Of a stretch of DNA of 53,356 nucleotides, positions 14,733 to 23,715 are shown piece by piece. The translations under genes and the position numbers were made by a program. Below the pieces are notes generated by a model, which saw nothing but the letters and a program-made list of their open reading frames with translations, did not search any database and had not been told where the DNA came from. The number at the start of each line of letters is the position of its first letter. Positions within the stretch are counted from its first letter, which is position 1. This DNA is from Falsirhodobacter flavus (GTDB taxonomy: Bacteria > Pseudomonadota > Alphaproteobacteria > Rhodobacterales > Rhodobacteraceae). The DNA is taken from contig JARWBI010000015.1 in assembly GCA_029846755.1 (NCBI GenBank), positions 1-53,356 on the forward strand. Reading direction: 5' to 3'.

Positions 14733-16013
14733 TCAATATCCGGCCAGCCGGGGCAGGAACAGGTAAAGCTCGGGCCAGAAGATGACCGAGATCGTGACTC
14801 CGAACTGGATGGCGATATAGGGCCACGCCTCGCGCAGGATCTCGCCCACCTTCAGGCCGGTCATGCCCGACATCAGGAACAAAAGCGCCCCCACCGGCGG
14901 TGTCAGCATCCCCACGATCAGCGTCAGGATGAAGACCAGCGCGAATTGCAGCGGGTCGATCCCATAGGCCGAGGCCATCGGCGCAAAGATCGGCACCAGC
15001 ATCACATAGGCCGCCGTCGATTCCATGAACATCCCGATCACGACCAGCATCAGGAAGACCAGGATCAGGAACACCGTCGGGTCCTCGGTGATGCCTTGCA
15101 GAAGCGTGCGAAGCTCGGTCGGCAGATGCGCGATGGACAGAAGGAACGTCACGGTCGAGGCGAAGGCGATGATCACCGTGACGACCCCCGTGGTGAACCC
15201 CGCATGCATCAGCGCCGGACCGAAATCGGCGATCTTCAACTCCTTGGTATAGAACAGGCCCAGAAGCGCCGACAGGACGACCGCGATGGCCCCGCCCTCG
15301 GTCGCTGTGAAGGCCCCGCCCATGATACCGCCGATGATGATGACGGGCAGAACCAGCACCGGAAGCGCGCGCAGCCCCGAACGCAGCGCGACATCAAGGC
15401 GGAACGACTGCCCGGTCAGGGGAAAGCCGCGGCGTTTGGCGGCAAAGAACACCCACGCACACATCAGCACCGCGATGATGACGGCGGGCATGACGCCGCC
15501 GATGAACAGCGCGGGCAGCGACAGTTCCGGCCCCGCGATGGTGGCATAGACGATCATCGCCGTCGAAGGCGGCAGGATCGGGCCAAGGTTTCCCGTCGCC
15601 GCGATCAGCGCCGCGCCGAAGGGCCGCCCATAGCTGCGCCCCAGCGGACCCATCAGCGCCGAGCCAAGCGCCGCCGCATCCGCCACCGCCGTTCCCGAAA
15701 CCGAAGATAGCCCCAGCCCCGATCCGACCGTGACATAGCCAAGCCCGCCATGCACCCGCCCGATCAGCGTGTTGGCAAAGTCGATGGCGATGCGCACGAT
15801 GCCGCCGCGCACCATCAACTCGCCCGCCAGCATGAAGAACGGGATCGCCAGAAGCGGAAAGGAGTTGATGGCGAACATCATCTTCGACGCCATCATCTCG
15901 ATCGGCAGGCCGCTGGCCCACAGCCCGATCAGGGCCGCGACGCCAAAGGCAAAGGCCAGCGGTATCCCCGCAAGGCAGGCCGCAAAGAAGGACAGGCAGA
16001 TTACGGGGGTCAT
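14733..16013 (-). CDS. dctM: TRAP transporter large permease DctM (system 1)
   Basis: This 426-residue protein has about twelve membrane segments and typical DctM loops: AIPFFMLAGELMVRGG (residues 55-70), GSGLGLSSVSGTAVADAAALG, ATGNLGPILPPSTAMIVYAT and GMLTPPVGALLFL. It is the cation-coupled channel subunit working with DctQ and the periplasmic DctP encoded just upstream. The ATG at 16013 overlaps the dctQ stop by 4 bp and has GGAGAG before it. The gene order is FAD dehydrogenase, dctP, dctQ, dctM on the minus strand. Confidence 0.93.
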   Translation of the reverse strand: MTPVICLSFFAACLAGIPLAFAFGVAALIGLWASGLPIEMMASKMMFAINSFPLLAIPFFMLAGELMVRGGIVRIAIDFANTLIGRVHGGLGYVTVGSGLGLSSVSGTAVADAAALGSALMGPLGRSYGRPFGAALIAATGNLGPILPPSTAMIVYATIAGPELSLPALFIGGVMPAVIIAVLMCAWVFFAAKRRGFPLTGQSFRLDVALRSGLRALPVLVLPVIIIGGIMGGAFTATEGGAIAVVLSALLGLFYTKELKIADFGPALMHAGFTTGVVTVIIAFASTVTFLLSIAHLPTELRTLLQGITEDPTVFLILVFLMLVVIGMFMESTAAYVMLVPIFAPMASAYGIDPLQFALVFILTLIVGMLTPPVGALLFLMSGMTGLKVGEILREAWPYIAIQFGVTISVIFWPELYLFLPRLAGY

Positions 16014-16507
16014 GGCAGGCTCTCCAACTGTTCGGACAGATCGCGCAGGGGGGGCGCTCCGCGCAGAAGCTGCGCCGTCAGATGCACGATCGACCATGCC
16101 GACCCGATCGCCAGCGGCCAGAAGAACGCCGCCGCCGTCAGCGGCAGGGTGTTCAGCGATTCATAGGACCGCGCGTCGATGCTGATCCACGCGCCCATGA
16201 ACACGACGCCCATCAAAAGGATCGTCAGCGCGGTGCCGATGCGGAACACCAGCCGCCGCGCCGTTTCGGGCAGGGCATCGGTCGGGCTGGTGATCGCGAC
16301 GTGCAGGCCCCGCGAGACGCCCAGCGGCATCATCAGAAAGCTCATCCAGACGAATCCAAGGCGGCTGAGTTCCCCCGCAAACACCAGCGAATGGCCCAGC
16401 AGATAGCGGCCGAACACGTCGGCGCTGGTCACGATCACCACCAGCGCCATCGCGGCGGCGATGCCGACCATGAACAGTCGGTCCACATATCCAAGTGCGC
16501 GGTCCAT
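16010..16507 (-). CDS. dctQ: TRAP transporter small permease DctQ (system 1)
   Basis: The protein has 165 residues and four predicted membrane helices. It carries the DctQ pattern ADVFGRYLLGHSLVFAGELSR-like segment, in which Glu in AGELS is typical, followed by GFVWMSFLMMPLGVSRG. The ATG at 16507 sits in the dctP stop (TGATG), and the 3' end overlaps dctM by 4 bp (ATGA), so the three subunits are translationally coupled. A GTG one codon earlier is possible. Confidence 0.88.
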   Translation of the reverse strand: MDRALGYVDRLFMVGIAAAMALVVIVTSADVFGRYLLGHSLVFAGELSRLGFVWMSFLMMPLGVSRGLHVAITSPTDALPETARRLVFRIGTALTILLMGVVFMGAWISIDARSYESLNTLPLTAAAFFWPLAIGSAWSIVHLTAQLLRGAPPLRDLSEQLESLP

Positions 16508-17478
16508 CACTGCGCCTGTTCCAGCGCGCCAAGAAACCCGTCCACGGCGTCGTCGCCCAGCGAGGCGCGGACCTCGGCAAGGGTGGGGGCGGTGGCGGTG
16601 CGGAACGCCTCGACCGCCTCGGGGGTCAGGGTGGTGATCGAAATCCCCGCATCGGTCAGGATCTTGCGCTGCACGGCATCGTCGGCGGCGGCCTGTTCGC
16701 GCTGGGCAAGGGTTGCAAGGCGGCCTGCCTCCAGCACGGCGGCCTGATCCTCGGGGGACAGGCCTTCAAGTACGCGGCGGCTGACGGCGAAGACCATCAC
16801 ATCGAAGAAATGCCCGCTTTCGGTGATGTATTGCTGCCCCGCATCGACCAGACGCAGGTTGTTGATGACGGAATAGGGGTTCTCCTGCCCGTCCACGATC
16901 CCCTGGCTGAGCGCGGCGAAAAGTTCCGAGCCGTCGATGGTCGAGGGCGATGCGTTCAGCGTGCGGAAGGCGGCGATATGGACGGGGTTGCTTTGCAGGC
17001 GGATCTTCAGGCCCGCAAGATCCGCAGGCCCGGTGATGGGCCGGACGCTGTTGGTCAGCTGGCGAAAGCCCAGCTCCATGAAGCCCAGAACGATCAGGCC
17101 CTTGTCCGCGAACTTTTCCTTCAGCCCTTCGCCGAACGGGCCGTCGAAGACGCGGAAGGCGGTTTCGCGGTCGGGGAACACGAAGGGCATGTTCGACACG
17201 CCGATCTCCGGCACCTGCGAGTTGAAGAACGCCGAGGAGACATAGACGCCGAAGTTGATCCCGCTTTGCGCCTGATTGACCATTTCGGGGGCGGGGCCAA
17301 GTTCGCTGTTGGCGAAGATCGACACGGTATGGCCGGTCATCTCCTCCAGCTTCGGGGCGAAAACCTCGCGCATCGCGCGGGTGGAGACGTGGTTATCGCC
17401 AAAGCCCGAGCCGAGGCGGAATTCGTCCGCAACGACCGGCGAGGCCAGAAGCGCACAGGCGCAGATGATCTTGAGCAT
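16507..17478 (-). CDS. dctP: TRAP transporter solute-binding protein DctP (system 1)
   Basis: The precursor has 323 residues. The signal peptide MLKIICACALLASPVVA is followed by DEFRLGSGFGDNHVSTRAMR. Typical DctP elements are VSIFANSELG, LRLQSN-type Arg in LKIRLQSNPVHIAAF (the arginine that pairs with the ligand carboxylate), and ALSQGIVDGQENP. The periplasmic receptor would feed a carboxylate to DctQM. AGGGAA lies before the ATG at 17478. It follows the FAD dehydrogenase by only 11 bp, so the oxidised substrate is probably the imported acid. Confidence 0.9.
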   Translation of the reverse strand: MLKIICACALLASPVVADEFRLGSGFGDNHVSTRAMREVFAPKLEEMTGHTVSIFANSELGPAPEMVNQAQSGINFGVYVSSAFFNSQVPEIGVSNMPFVFPDRETAFRVFDGPFGEGLKEKFADKGLIVLGFMELGFRQLTNSVRPITGPADLAGLKIRLQSNPVHIAAFRTLNASPSTIDGSELFAALSQGIVDGQENPYSVINNLRLVDAGQQYITESGHFFDVMVFAVSRRVLEGLSPEDQAAVLEAGRLATLAQREQAAADDAVQRKILTDAGISITTLTPEAVEAFRTATAPTLAEVRASLGDDAVDGFLGALEQAQ

Positions 17479-17489
17479 GATGTTCCCTG

Positions 17490-18887
17490 TCAGTTTTTTA
17501 TCAATTTCGCGGCGGATTCGCCGGCCAGCCGTCCCAGAACCACCGCCATCGCAAGGCCCGCCGCGGGCAGATAGCCGTCGCAACCGGTGCCCGAGATGGA
17601 ACAGGCCGCGCCGCCCCCCGCGAACAGGTTGGGCAGGCGGCTGCCGTCGCGGCGCAGCACCTGCGCGCCGCCATCGACCATCAACCCGCCCTGCGTATGG
17701 AACAGCGCGCCCGTGGTGCGGATGGCGTGAAGCGGGCCGGTCGCCAGCGGCGCGGATGCGGTGAAATCGCGGCCGAAGGGGCAGGGGATCTCGCCCCGCA
17801 CCATGCGGCGGCTGTCCTCCAGCGTTTCGGCCAATGCGTCGGCGGGCACGCGGATCGCCTCGGCCAGTGTGGCGGCGTCCGGCGCGCTGCGCACCGCGGC
17901 AAGGCGGGCGAGTTCGGCAAATTCCGGCAGATGTTCGACCAGCGCGCGGCGGGCATCGTCGAAGACGATCCAGCCGAAACCCTCGGGCTGGCGCAGGATG
18001 TTCAGCGACTGGGCCGAGATGTCTTTGTTCTCGTTGGAAAACCGCTGTCCTTCGGCGTTGACGGTGATCCCGCCATGCATCACGACTTCGTAGTTGACGA
18101 TGATGCCATAGCCGCCCGCCAGCGCGCCGTAGCCCTGGAACGCATCCATGCAGCCCGTCGCGGCGCCAAGGGCCATGCCCCATTCGATGCCTTCGCCCTC
18201 GTTCCCCTCGTGGCCGAAATAGCGGTAATAGGGCGCCTGCCCGAAATCGGGGATATGTTTGCGCACCATGTCGTGGTTCGCGCCGAAGCCCGACGTCGCC
18301 AGCACCAGCGCCTTGCAGCCGATGGTCTCCTCGCTGCCGTTCGCGCGGCGCAGCCGGACGCCGTTCACCTGACCATCCGCGCCGGCGAACACCTCGGTCA
18401 CATGCGCGCCGGTCACCAGATCGCCGCCCGCGGCTTCCAGTGCGCGGATCAACGCGCCGTGCAGTTCCTCGCCCGTGCGGCTGGGCACGCCGTGCATCCG
18501 GTTCACCGAATGGCCGAAAAACCCGGCCCAGGATATGTTCAGCCGGAACGGGATATCGTGCCGTTCGACCAGCCAGTCGATGGTCGCGCCGGAATGGTCG
18601 GCCATGGCGCGGGCGATGGTGGGGTCGGCCTCGCCCTTGCTGCGGGCCATGATGTCGCGCAGGAACTGATCCGCGCCATCCTCGATCCCCTGCGCCGCCT
18701 GAAGCTTCGATCCCGCCGCGCAGACATAGCCCTGCGACATCGAGGTGCTGCCGCGCGGCGTCTCGTCCCGTTCCAGCACCAGCACCTCGGCCCCGCCGTC
18801 GCGCGCGGCAAGCCCCGCGCAAAGTCCGGTGGCACCTGCGCCGACGACCAGCACCTCGACCTCTATATCATATGTTTGGGGGTTCAT
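17490..18887 (-). CDS. FAD-dependent dehydrogenase of the fumarate reductase/TcuA family
   Basis: The protein has 465 residues. It has an N-terminal FAD-binding GAGATG (residues 16-21), an ERDETPRGST stretch that closes the FAD site, the DHSGATIDWL and HGVPSRTGEELHGAL segments, and a C-terminal FAD-binding end, NLFAGGGAACSISGTGCDGYLPAAGLAMA. The layout resembles soluble fumarate reductases, 3-ketosteroid dehydrogenases and tricarballylate dehydrogenase (TcuA). AGGAAGG precedes the ATG at 18887 by 8 bp. As the first gene of a TRAP operon it may desaturate the imported acid, as TcuA does with tricarballylate. That specific function is inference. Confidence 0.82.
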   Translation of the reverse strand: MNPQTYDIEVEVLVVGAGATGLCAGLAARDGGAEVLVLERDETPRGSTSMSQGYVCAAGSKLQAAQGIEDGADQFLRDIMARSKGEADPTIARAMADHSGATIDWLVERHDIPFRLNISWAGFFGHSVNRMHGVPSRTGEELHGALIRALEAAGGDLVTGAHVTEVFAGADGQVNGVRLRRANGSEETIGCKALVLATSGFGANHDMVRKHIPDFGQAPYYRYFGHEGNEGEGIEWGMALGAATGCMDAFQGYGALAGGYGIIVNYEVVMHGGITVNAEGQRFSNENKDISAQSLNILRQPEGFGWIVFDDARRALVEHLPEFAELARLAAVRSAPDAATLAEAIRVPADALAETLEDSRRMVRGEIPCPFGRDFTASAPLATGPLHAIRTTGALFHTQGGLMVDGGAQVLRRDGSRLPNLFAGGGAACSISGTGCDGYLPAAGLAMAVVLGRLAGESAAKLIKN

Positions 18888-19023
18888 TGGACATGCCTTC
18901 CTGGGGCCGCGAAAGCGGGCGATGCGTGGCGGTCGCGGCGGATCATTCATGGCCGGATGCGGCCTTGGCACCCGACCTTAGCGGCGGATGCGCGCACGGG
19001 TGCCAGAGTTTTTCTCAACTCCG

Positions 19024-19051
19024 CCCGGCAGTTTTTTGACATTTTGCCGGG
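19024..19051. promoter_or_regulatory. Hairpin/operator with embedded -35-like element
   Basis: The 253-bp gap between the two divergent operons has CCCGGCA (19024-19030) and TGCCGGG (19045-19051) around a T-rich loop. TTGACA at 19036-19041 lies inside the loop. No good -10 was found at 16-18 bp. This may be the promoter/operator of the PrpD-TRAP operon. No regulator gene adjoins, so control could come from elsewhere. Confidence 0.3.
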
Positions 19052-19140
19052 GGGTGGCCGCGTGCCTTCATGGATGCCAGACCTCTGGCCCGCGCCGCCT
19101 CGCGGACCCTCCGGGCCTCTGCCTTGGAAAGGGAACAAGC

Positions 19141-20547
19141 TTGACCGACATGACGAATCCGCTGCCGTGGCTTGCCCGGCGCATCATCTGCACAGGCTAT
19201 GACGACCTGCCGCAGAACGCGCTGGCCAAGGCCAGGACATTCCTGATCGACACCTATGGCGTCGGGGTTGCCGGGTCCGCCGGGTTCCGGCTGGACAGCA
19301 TCATCAAGGTCGCCCAAAGCTGGGGCCGCGCGGACGAGGCCAGCGTCTGGGTCGGCGGCCAGCGCCTGCCCGCCGGGGCGGCGGCGTTCGTCAACGCCTA
19401 TCAGATCCACTCGCTTGAATTCGACTGCGTGAACGAAGAAGCGGTGCTGCACCCCTTCGCCACCATCCTGTCGGCGGTCATGGCCTATGCCGAGCGGCGG
19501 TCGGCCCAGGGCAACCCGGTGTCGGGGCGCGATTTTCTGACGGCAGTGACGATGGGGGTCGATATGTCGATCTTCCTTGGCAAAGCAGCGGCGGGACCGA
19601 TCGCGTTCTTCCGCCCCGCGACGTCGGGCGGTTTCGGCGCGGTGGCGGCGATCGGCAAGCTGGAGGGCTTTGACGAGGACACGCTGATCCGCGCGTTCGG
19701 CAACCAGTATGGCCAGACCAGCGGCACGCTTCAGCCGCATGTCGAAGGCTCGCCCCTTTTGGGAATGCAGGTCGGCTTCAACGCCCGCGCCGCCATCGCG
19801 TCCTGCGATTTCGCGCGCGAGGGGATATTGGGCCCGGCGGATGTGCTGACCGGCCAATACGGATACTTCCGCCTGTTCGAAAAGCCGGAGATCGACATTC
19901 CCTTCGCCATCTCGGAACTGGAGAAGCACTTCCAGATCGAGCGGATGGCGCACAAACCCTATCCCTCGGGGCGGCTGACGCATGGGGTGGTGGACGGGCT
20001 GAAACGCCTGATCGCCGCGCATGGCTTCGCCCCGGACGACATCGCCGCCATCCATGCCGAGGTGCCGCAGCTTGTCGCCCGTCTGGTGGGCCGCCCCGAT
20101 GTGCCGGACCCCGTGCCGAACTATGCCAAGCTGTGTCTGGCCTTCGTGGCGGGGACGTATCTGAACCACGGCGCGGTGGATGTGGAACATTTCATCGACG
20201 CGGCGCTGCGCGATCCGCGCACGCATGACTTCGCATCGAAGGTCACGGTGTCGCAGACGGACAACTCCAGCCACAGCGCCATGGCCCCCTTGTCGGTGAC
20301 GGTCACGCTGGCCTCGGGGGCGGTGCATCGGGTGGACATCACCGCCGTCTATGGCCACGCCGACAACCCGCTGACGGATGCCGAGAATCTGGACAAGTTC
20401 TGGCGCTGCTGGCGGCGGGTCGGCGCGTTGACCGAGGCGCAGGGGCAAAAACTGCTCGACACCGTCATGGGGATCGAATCGCTGGCCGATGTTGCGGTGA
20501 TCCCGCGGCTTCTGGTGGCCGATCCGGCGCTGCGGGTGGCGGTATGA
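19141..20547 (+). CDS. MmgE/PrpD family dehydratase-like protein
   Basis: With a TTG start at 19141 the product has 468 residues; the ATG at 19150 gives 465. TTG is favoured because AAAGGG lies 7 bp before it. MmgE/PrpD features are the N-terminal helical bundle (ALAKARTFLIDTYGVGVAGS), the HSLEFDCVNEEAVLHP segment matching the catalytic D-D-x-H region, GGFGAVAAIGKLEG, and AMAPLSVTVTLASG with VYGHADNPLT in the C-terminal domain. Known members are 2-methylcitrate and cis-aconitate-type dehydratases/decarboxylases and immune-responsive gene 1. It overlaps the next dctQ by 4 bp (ATGA), so it probably acts on the acid imported by that TRAP system. Confidence 0.87.
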   Translation: MTDMTNPLPWLARRIICTGYDDLPQNALAKARTFLIDTYGVGVAGSAGFRLDSIIKVAQSWGRADEASVWVGGQRLPAGAAAFVNAYQIHSLEFDCVNEEAVLHPFATILSAVMAYAERRSAQGNPVSGRDFLTAVTMGVDMSIFLGKAAAGPIAFFRPATSGGFGAVAAIGKLEGFDEDTLIRAFGNQYGQTSGTLQPHVEGSPLLGMQVGFNARAAIASCDFAREGILGPADVLTGQYGYFRLFEKPEIDIPFAISELEKHFQIERMAHKPYPSGRLTHGVVDGLKRLIAAHGFAPDDIAAIHAEVPQLVARLVGRPDVPDPVPNYAKLCLAFVAGTYLNHGAVDVEHFIDAALRDPRTHDFASKVTVSQTDNSSHSAMAPLSVTVTLASGAVHRVDITAVYGHADNPLTDAENLDKFWRCWRRVGALTEAQGQKLLDTVMGIESLADVAVIPRLLVADPALRVAV

Positions 20548-21104
20548 TCGACCGCATCGCCACCCTTTTCGCCCGGCTGGGCGGGCTGATGATCATGCTG
20601 ATCGCCGTCGCCGTCGCGGTGGATGTGTTCACGCGCAACATCTTCGGGCGCACTGTGCTGAACTCGTTCGAGATCAGCGCCTATCTGTTCGCCATCGCGA
20701 TCAGTTTCGGGCTGTCCTACACCGCGCTGTCGGGGGCGCATATCCGCGTGGACGTGCTGCTTCCGCGGCTGCCGGTGGTGCTGCGGCGCGCATTGGACTT
20801 CGCGGCGTTCCTGTCGATGGCGGCGATGGGCCTGTTCCTTGCATGGCATGGCGGGCTGCGCGCAATCGAGAGCCTTGAACGCGGGGTCGTGTCGGCCTCG
20901 GCGGCGGCGGTGCCCCTGGGCGTTCCGCAGGCGATCTGGGCCGCGGGATTCCTCATGTTCGCACTGACCTCCTGCCTTCTGGCGGCGCGTCATGCTGCCT
21001 GCCTGATCGCGCGGGACGGCCATGCCGCCGACCGCATCGGCCGTTTCGGTGCCGATGAAGAAGCCGCCGAAGCGATCGATGACGCCCGCCAGATGGAGGC
21101 CTGA
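20544..21104 (+). CDS. dctQ: TRAP transporter small permease DctQ (system 2)
   Basis: The protein has 186 residues with four hydrophobic helices. The DctQ motif is present as DVFTRNIFGRTVLNSFEISA (residues 26-45), followed by ALSGAHIRVDVLLPRLP. It is translationally coupled to the PrpD gene (ATGA) and is followed after 2 bp by dctM. The C-terminal tail (residues ~165-186) is charged and cytoplasmic. Confidence 0.87.
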   Translation: MIDRIATLFARLGGLMIMLIAVAVAVDVFTRNIFGRTVLNSFEISAYLFAIAISFGLSYTALSGAHIRVDVLLPRLPVVLRRALDFAAFLSMAAMGLFLAWHGGLRAIESLERGVVSASAAAVPLGVPQAIWAAGFLMFALTSCLLAARHAACLIARDGHAADRIGRFGADEEAAEAIDDARQMEA

Positions 21105-21106
21105 GG

Positions 21107-22396
21107 ATGTTTCCCACCCTTATTTCCGTGCTGTTCGGCCTTCTGGCACTTGGCATTCCCGTCGCGGCGGTGCTGGTCATCGTCACGCTGGTTCTGGATC
21201 ACAGCTTTTCCTTCTTTCCTGTCCTGCCGGTGGTGGGCGAAATGCTGTGGGGCGGATCGACCAGCTTTACCCTGATCGCGGTCCCGCTGTTCATCCTGAC
21301 CGGAGAGATCCTGCTGTCCTCGGGCATCGCGGCGGGGATGTTCATGGCCATCGACCGCTGGGTGCGGGTCATCCCCGGCGGGCTGCTGCACACGATCATC
21401 GGGTCCAGCGCGCTGTTTTCGGCCACGTCAGGATCGTCCGTGGCGACGGCGGCGACGATCAGCACCGTCGCCATTCCGCAGATGAAGGCCGGCGGATACG
21501 CGCCGCCGCTGTTCCTCGGCTCCATCGCGGCGGGCGGCACGCTGGGAATCCTGATTCCGCCGTCGATCAACATGATCATCTATGGCGTGCTGTCGGACCA
21601 GTCGATCGGGCAGCTTTACCTTGCCAGCTTCATCCCCGGCCTGATGATGGCGCTGATCTTCTCGGTCATGGTCTATGGCATGTGCAGGCTGGACCCCGCT
21701 AAGGGCGGGCGCAGGGAAGCCCCCGCGACATGGGCCGAAAAGATCGAATCCCTTCCCGCGCTGGTCCCGCCGCTGCTGCTGTTCGTGCTGATGGTAGGCT
21801 CCATCTATCTGGGGATCGCCACCCCGACCGAGGCGGCGGCGCTGGGCTTTCTTGCCGCGCTGGCGCTGGCGGCGTGGCGCGGGAAGCTGTCGATGGCGGT
21901 GCTGGTCCATGCGGCAGAACGCACGATGCGCACCACCTGCATGGTCATGCTGATCGTGCTGGCGGCGCAGCTTTTGAACTTCGTGATGGTGTCCATCGGG
22001 CTGGCCGACCAGATCAAGTCCGCCGTCGCCGCTCTGAACGCGCCGCCGCTGGCGATCCTTGCGGCCATCGTGATCATCTACATGGTGCTTGGCTGCTTCA
22101 TGGAGACGCTGTCGCTGATGATCGCGACGACGCCCATCGTGGTGCCGGTGATCGTCGGCATCGGATACGACCCCGTCTGGTTCGGCGTCGTCTTCATGAT
22201 CCTGATCGAGATGGCGCTGATCACGCCGCCCATCGGCATGAACCTGTTCGTCGTCCAGTCCGTGCGCGGCGAGGGGAACTTCAACGATGTCGCAATGGGC
22301 GCGCTGCCCTTCGTGGGCGCGATGCTGGTCATGGTGATCCTGCTGATCGCGCTGCCCGATCTGGCGCTTTGGCTTCCCGATTTCGTGCGGGGATAG
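21107..22396 (+). CDS. dctM: TRAP transporter large permease DctM (system 2)
   Basis: The 429-residue protein has about twelve membrane helices. DctM loops are clear: AVPLFILTGEILLSSGIAAG, SSALFSATSGSSVATAATIS, AAGGTLGILIPPSINMIIYG and the C-terminal EMALITPPIGMNLFVVQS. The last is nearly identical to the 48.7-kb DctM (system 3), whereas system 1 differs there, so systems 2 and 3 belong to a common DctM branch. Confidence 0.93.
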   Translation: MFPTLISVLFGLLALGIPVAAVLVIVTLVLDHSFSFFPVLPVVGEMLWGGSTSFTLIAVPLFILTGEILLSSGIAAGMFMAIDRWVRVIPGGLLHTIIGSSALFSATSGSSVATAATISTVAIPQMKAGGYAPPLFLGSIAAGGTLGILIPPSINMIIYGVLSDQSIGQLYLASFIPGLMMALIFSVMVYGMCRLDPAKGGRREAPATWAEKIESLPALVPPLLLFVLMVGSIYLGIATPTEAAALGFLAALALAAWRGKLSMAVLVHAAERTMRTTCMVMLIVLAAQLLNFVMVSIGLADQIKSAVAALNAPPLAILAAIVIIYMVLGCFMETLSLMIATTPIVVPVIVGIGYDPVWFGVVFMILIEMALITPPIGMNLFVVQSVRGEGNFNDVAMGALPFVGAMLVMVILLIALPDLALWLPDFVRG

Positions 22397-22419
22397 CCCG
22401 CCCACAAAGGAGACTACGC

Positions 22420-23430
22420 ATGAGATACCTGACCCTTGCCGCGATCCTTGCGGCCCAGACCGCCGCTGCCCAGACATTGCCGGAAACGCAGGTGAACGTG
22501 GTGGGCAACCTTGGCACCACCACGCAAAGCCGCCTGCTGGAGACGCCGTTCTGGACCCAGAAGGTGACCGAGTTGTCGGACGGCGCGATCACCGCCCGCT
22601 TTCGCCCGATGAACGAGCTGGGGCTGAAAGGCCCCGAGATTTTCGGGATGGTGTCCAAAGGGGTGATGAACGTCGCAACCGGCGCGATGGGGCACCATTC
22701 GGGGCATGATCCAATCAACGACGGCAACGATCTGGCCGGAATGTCGTCGAACTTCGACGAGTTCGAGACCGCGACCCGCGCCTTCTTCCCGATCCTCGAA
22801 GGGTATTACCGCGAAAGGCTGGGGCTTCAGCTTCTGTCGCTACACTCCTATCAGGCGCAGGTCGCTTATTGCGGCGTGCCGCTCACGGGGCTGGCCGATC
22901 TGCGCGGCAAGCGGGTGCGGACCTCGGGCGCGTCGCAGGCGGATTTCATCGCCTATCTGGGCGGATCGCCCGTGGACATGGCCTTTGGCGAGGTGCAGCA
23001 GGCGCTGGATCAGGGTGTGATCGACTGCGCCATCACCAGCACGGTCGGCGGCTATACCGCGCGCTGGTATGAAGGGTCGAGCCATATCCTCGATCTGCCG
23101 ATCAACTTCGGCGCGGGGGCCACGGTCGCGAATGCGGCTTGGTTCGACGGGCTGGACCCTTCGGTGCAGACCTTCCTGAAGACGGAGCTGGCCAGCCTGA
23201 TGGACCAGATGTGGGACCAGAATCGGCGCGAGGATCGCGAGGGCATCGCCTGCAACACCGCTGGCCCCTGTTCCCTGGGCGATCCGGCGGGGCTGGTTTT
23301 GGTGACGCCCACGCTCGAGGATCTGGCGCTTCAACAGCAGGCGTTCACCGAAGCTGTGCTGCCGGGTTGGCTGGCCCGCTGCGGCGACGATTGCGAGGGG
23401 GTCTATGAAAAGATGACCGCGACGAACTGA
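22420..23430 (+). CDS. dctP: TRAP transporter solute-binding protein DctP (system 2)
   Basis: The precursor has 336 residues and a Sec signal MRYLTLAAILAAQTAAA. After it come VVGNLGTTTQSRL, a LGLKGPEIFGMVSKG stretch, and LRGKRVRTSGASQADFIAYL with the family arginine. EVQQALDQGVIDCAIT matches the DctP end of the ligand cleft. The C-terminal part has four cysteines (CNTAGPC and RCGDDC, about residues 280-325) that could form two disulfides in the periplasm, unusual for the family. AAGGAGA lies before the ATG. It closes the PrpD-TRAP operon. Confidence 0.88.
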   Translation: MRYLTLAAILAAQTAAAQTLPETQVNVVGNLGTTTQSRLLETPFWTQKVTELSDGAITARFRPMNELGLKGPEIFGMVSKGVMNVATGAMGHHSGHDPINDGNDLAGMSSNFDEFETATRAFFPILEGYYRERLGLQLLSLHSYQAQVAYCGVPLTGLADLRGKRVRTSGASQADFIAYLGGSPVDMAFGEVQQALDQGVIDCAITSTVGGYTARWYEGSSHILDLPINFGAGATVANAAWFDGLDPSVQTFLKTELASLMDQMWDQNRREDREGIACNTAGPCSLGDPAGLVLVTPTLEDLALQQQAFTEAVLPGWLARCGDDCEGVYEKMTATN

Positions 23431-23436
23431 AGAAGT

Positions 23437-23451
23437 TTGCAAGCGAATGCA
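23437..23451. promoter_or_regulatory. TTGCAAGCG-type operator-like site A
   Basis: TTGCAAGCGAATGCA begins 7 bp after the dctP stop, in the 285-bp gap before the LysR gene. Similar strings occur at 27204-27220 and 40055-40070. The half-symmetric GCA..CG..TGC core resembles LacI-family operators. Which gene it would control here is unclear; the lysR start is 265 bp away. Confidence 0.35.
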
Positions 23452-23458
23452 CTTAATC

Positions 23459-23483
23459 GAAACCTCCTTGGCTTTGGGGTTTC
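23459..23483. other. Short inverted repeat in gap before LysR gene
   Basis: GAAACC (23459-23464) and GGTTTC (23478-23483) can pair around a 13-nt centre. No U-run follows on the plus strand. It may be a weak terminator of the TRAP operon or part of the lysR promoter. The rest of the 23431-23715 gap shows no gene that I can support. Confidence 0.2.
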
Positions 23484-23715
23484 ACATCGGGGCGATTCCC
23501 CACAAAAAAACGATGTAGTCGCCGTATCGCTGAAAGAAAATCCGGCGCCGCGTCAACAAACGGTTGCCTGAACGCTTGCGTATTCATCACAATGGAAATG
23601 GGCGCACAGCCATGCGGCAGCAGCCGGCTTCCCCCGCGTGATGTGCCTCGTTGTTCTTTGCCGGACCGACTTCCTCCCCGTCAATTTTGTTTACCCCTGC
23701 GGAAAGGAATAGGCG

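Noticed and set aside
13535-15710. Long plus-strand frames (416 and 365 residues) opposite the iron dehydrogenase and dctM
   Set aside because: Arg/Gln/His-rich shadow translation; the minus-strand genes have catalytic residues and membrane helices.
17479-18822. Long N-terminal extension of DctP (system 1) through the FAD dehydrogenase gene
   Set aside because: The true DctP start at 17478 has a ribosome-binding site and signal peptide. The extension is a shadow of the flavoprotein gene.
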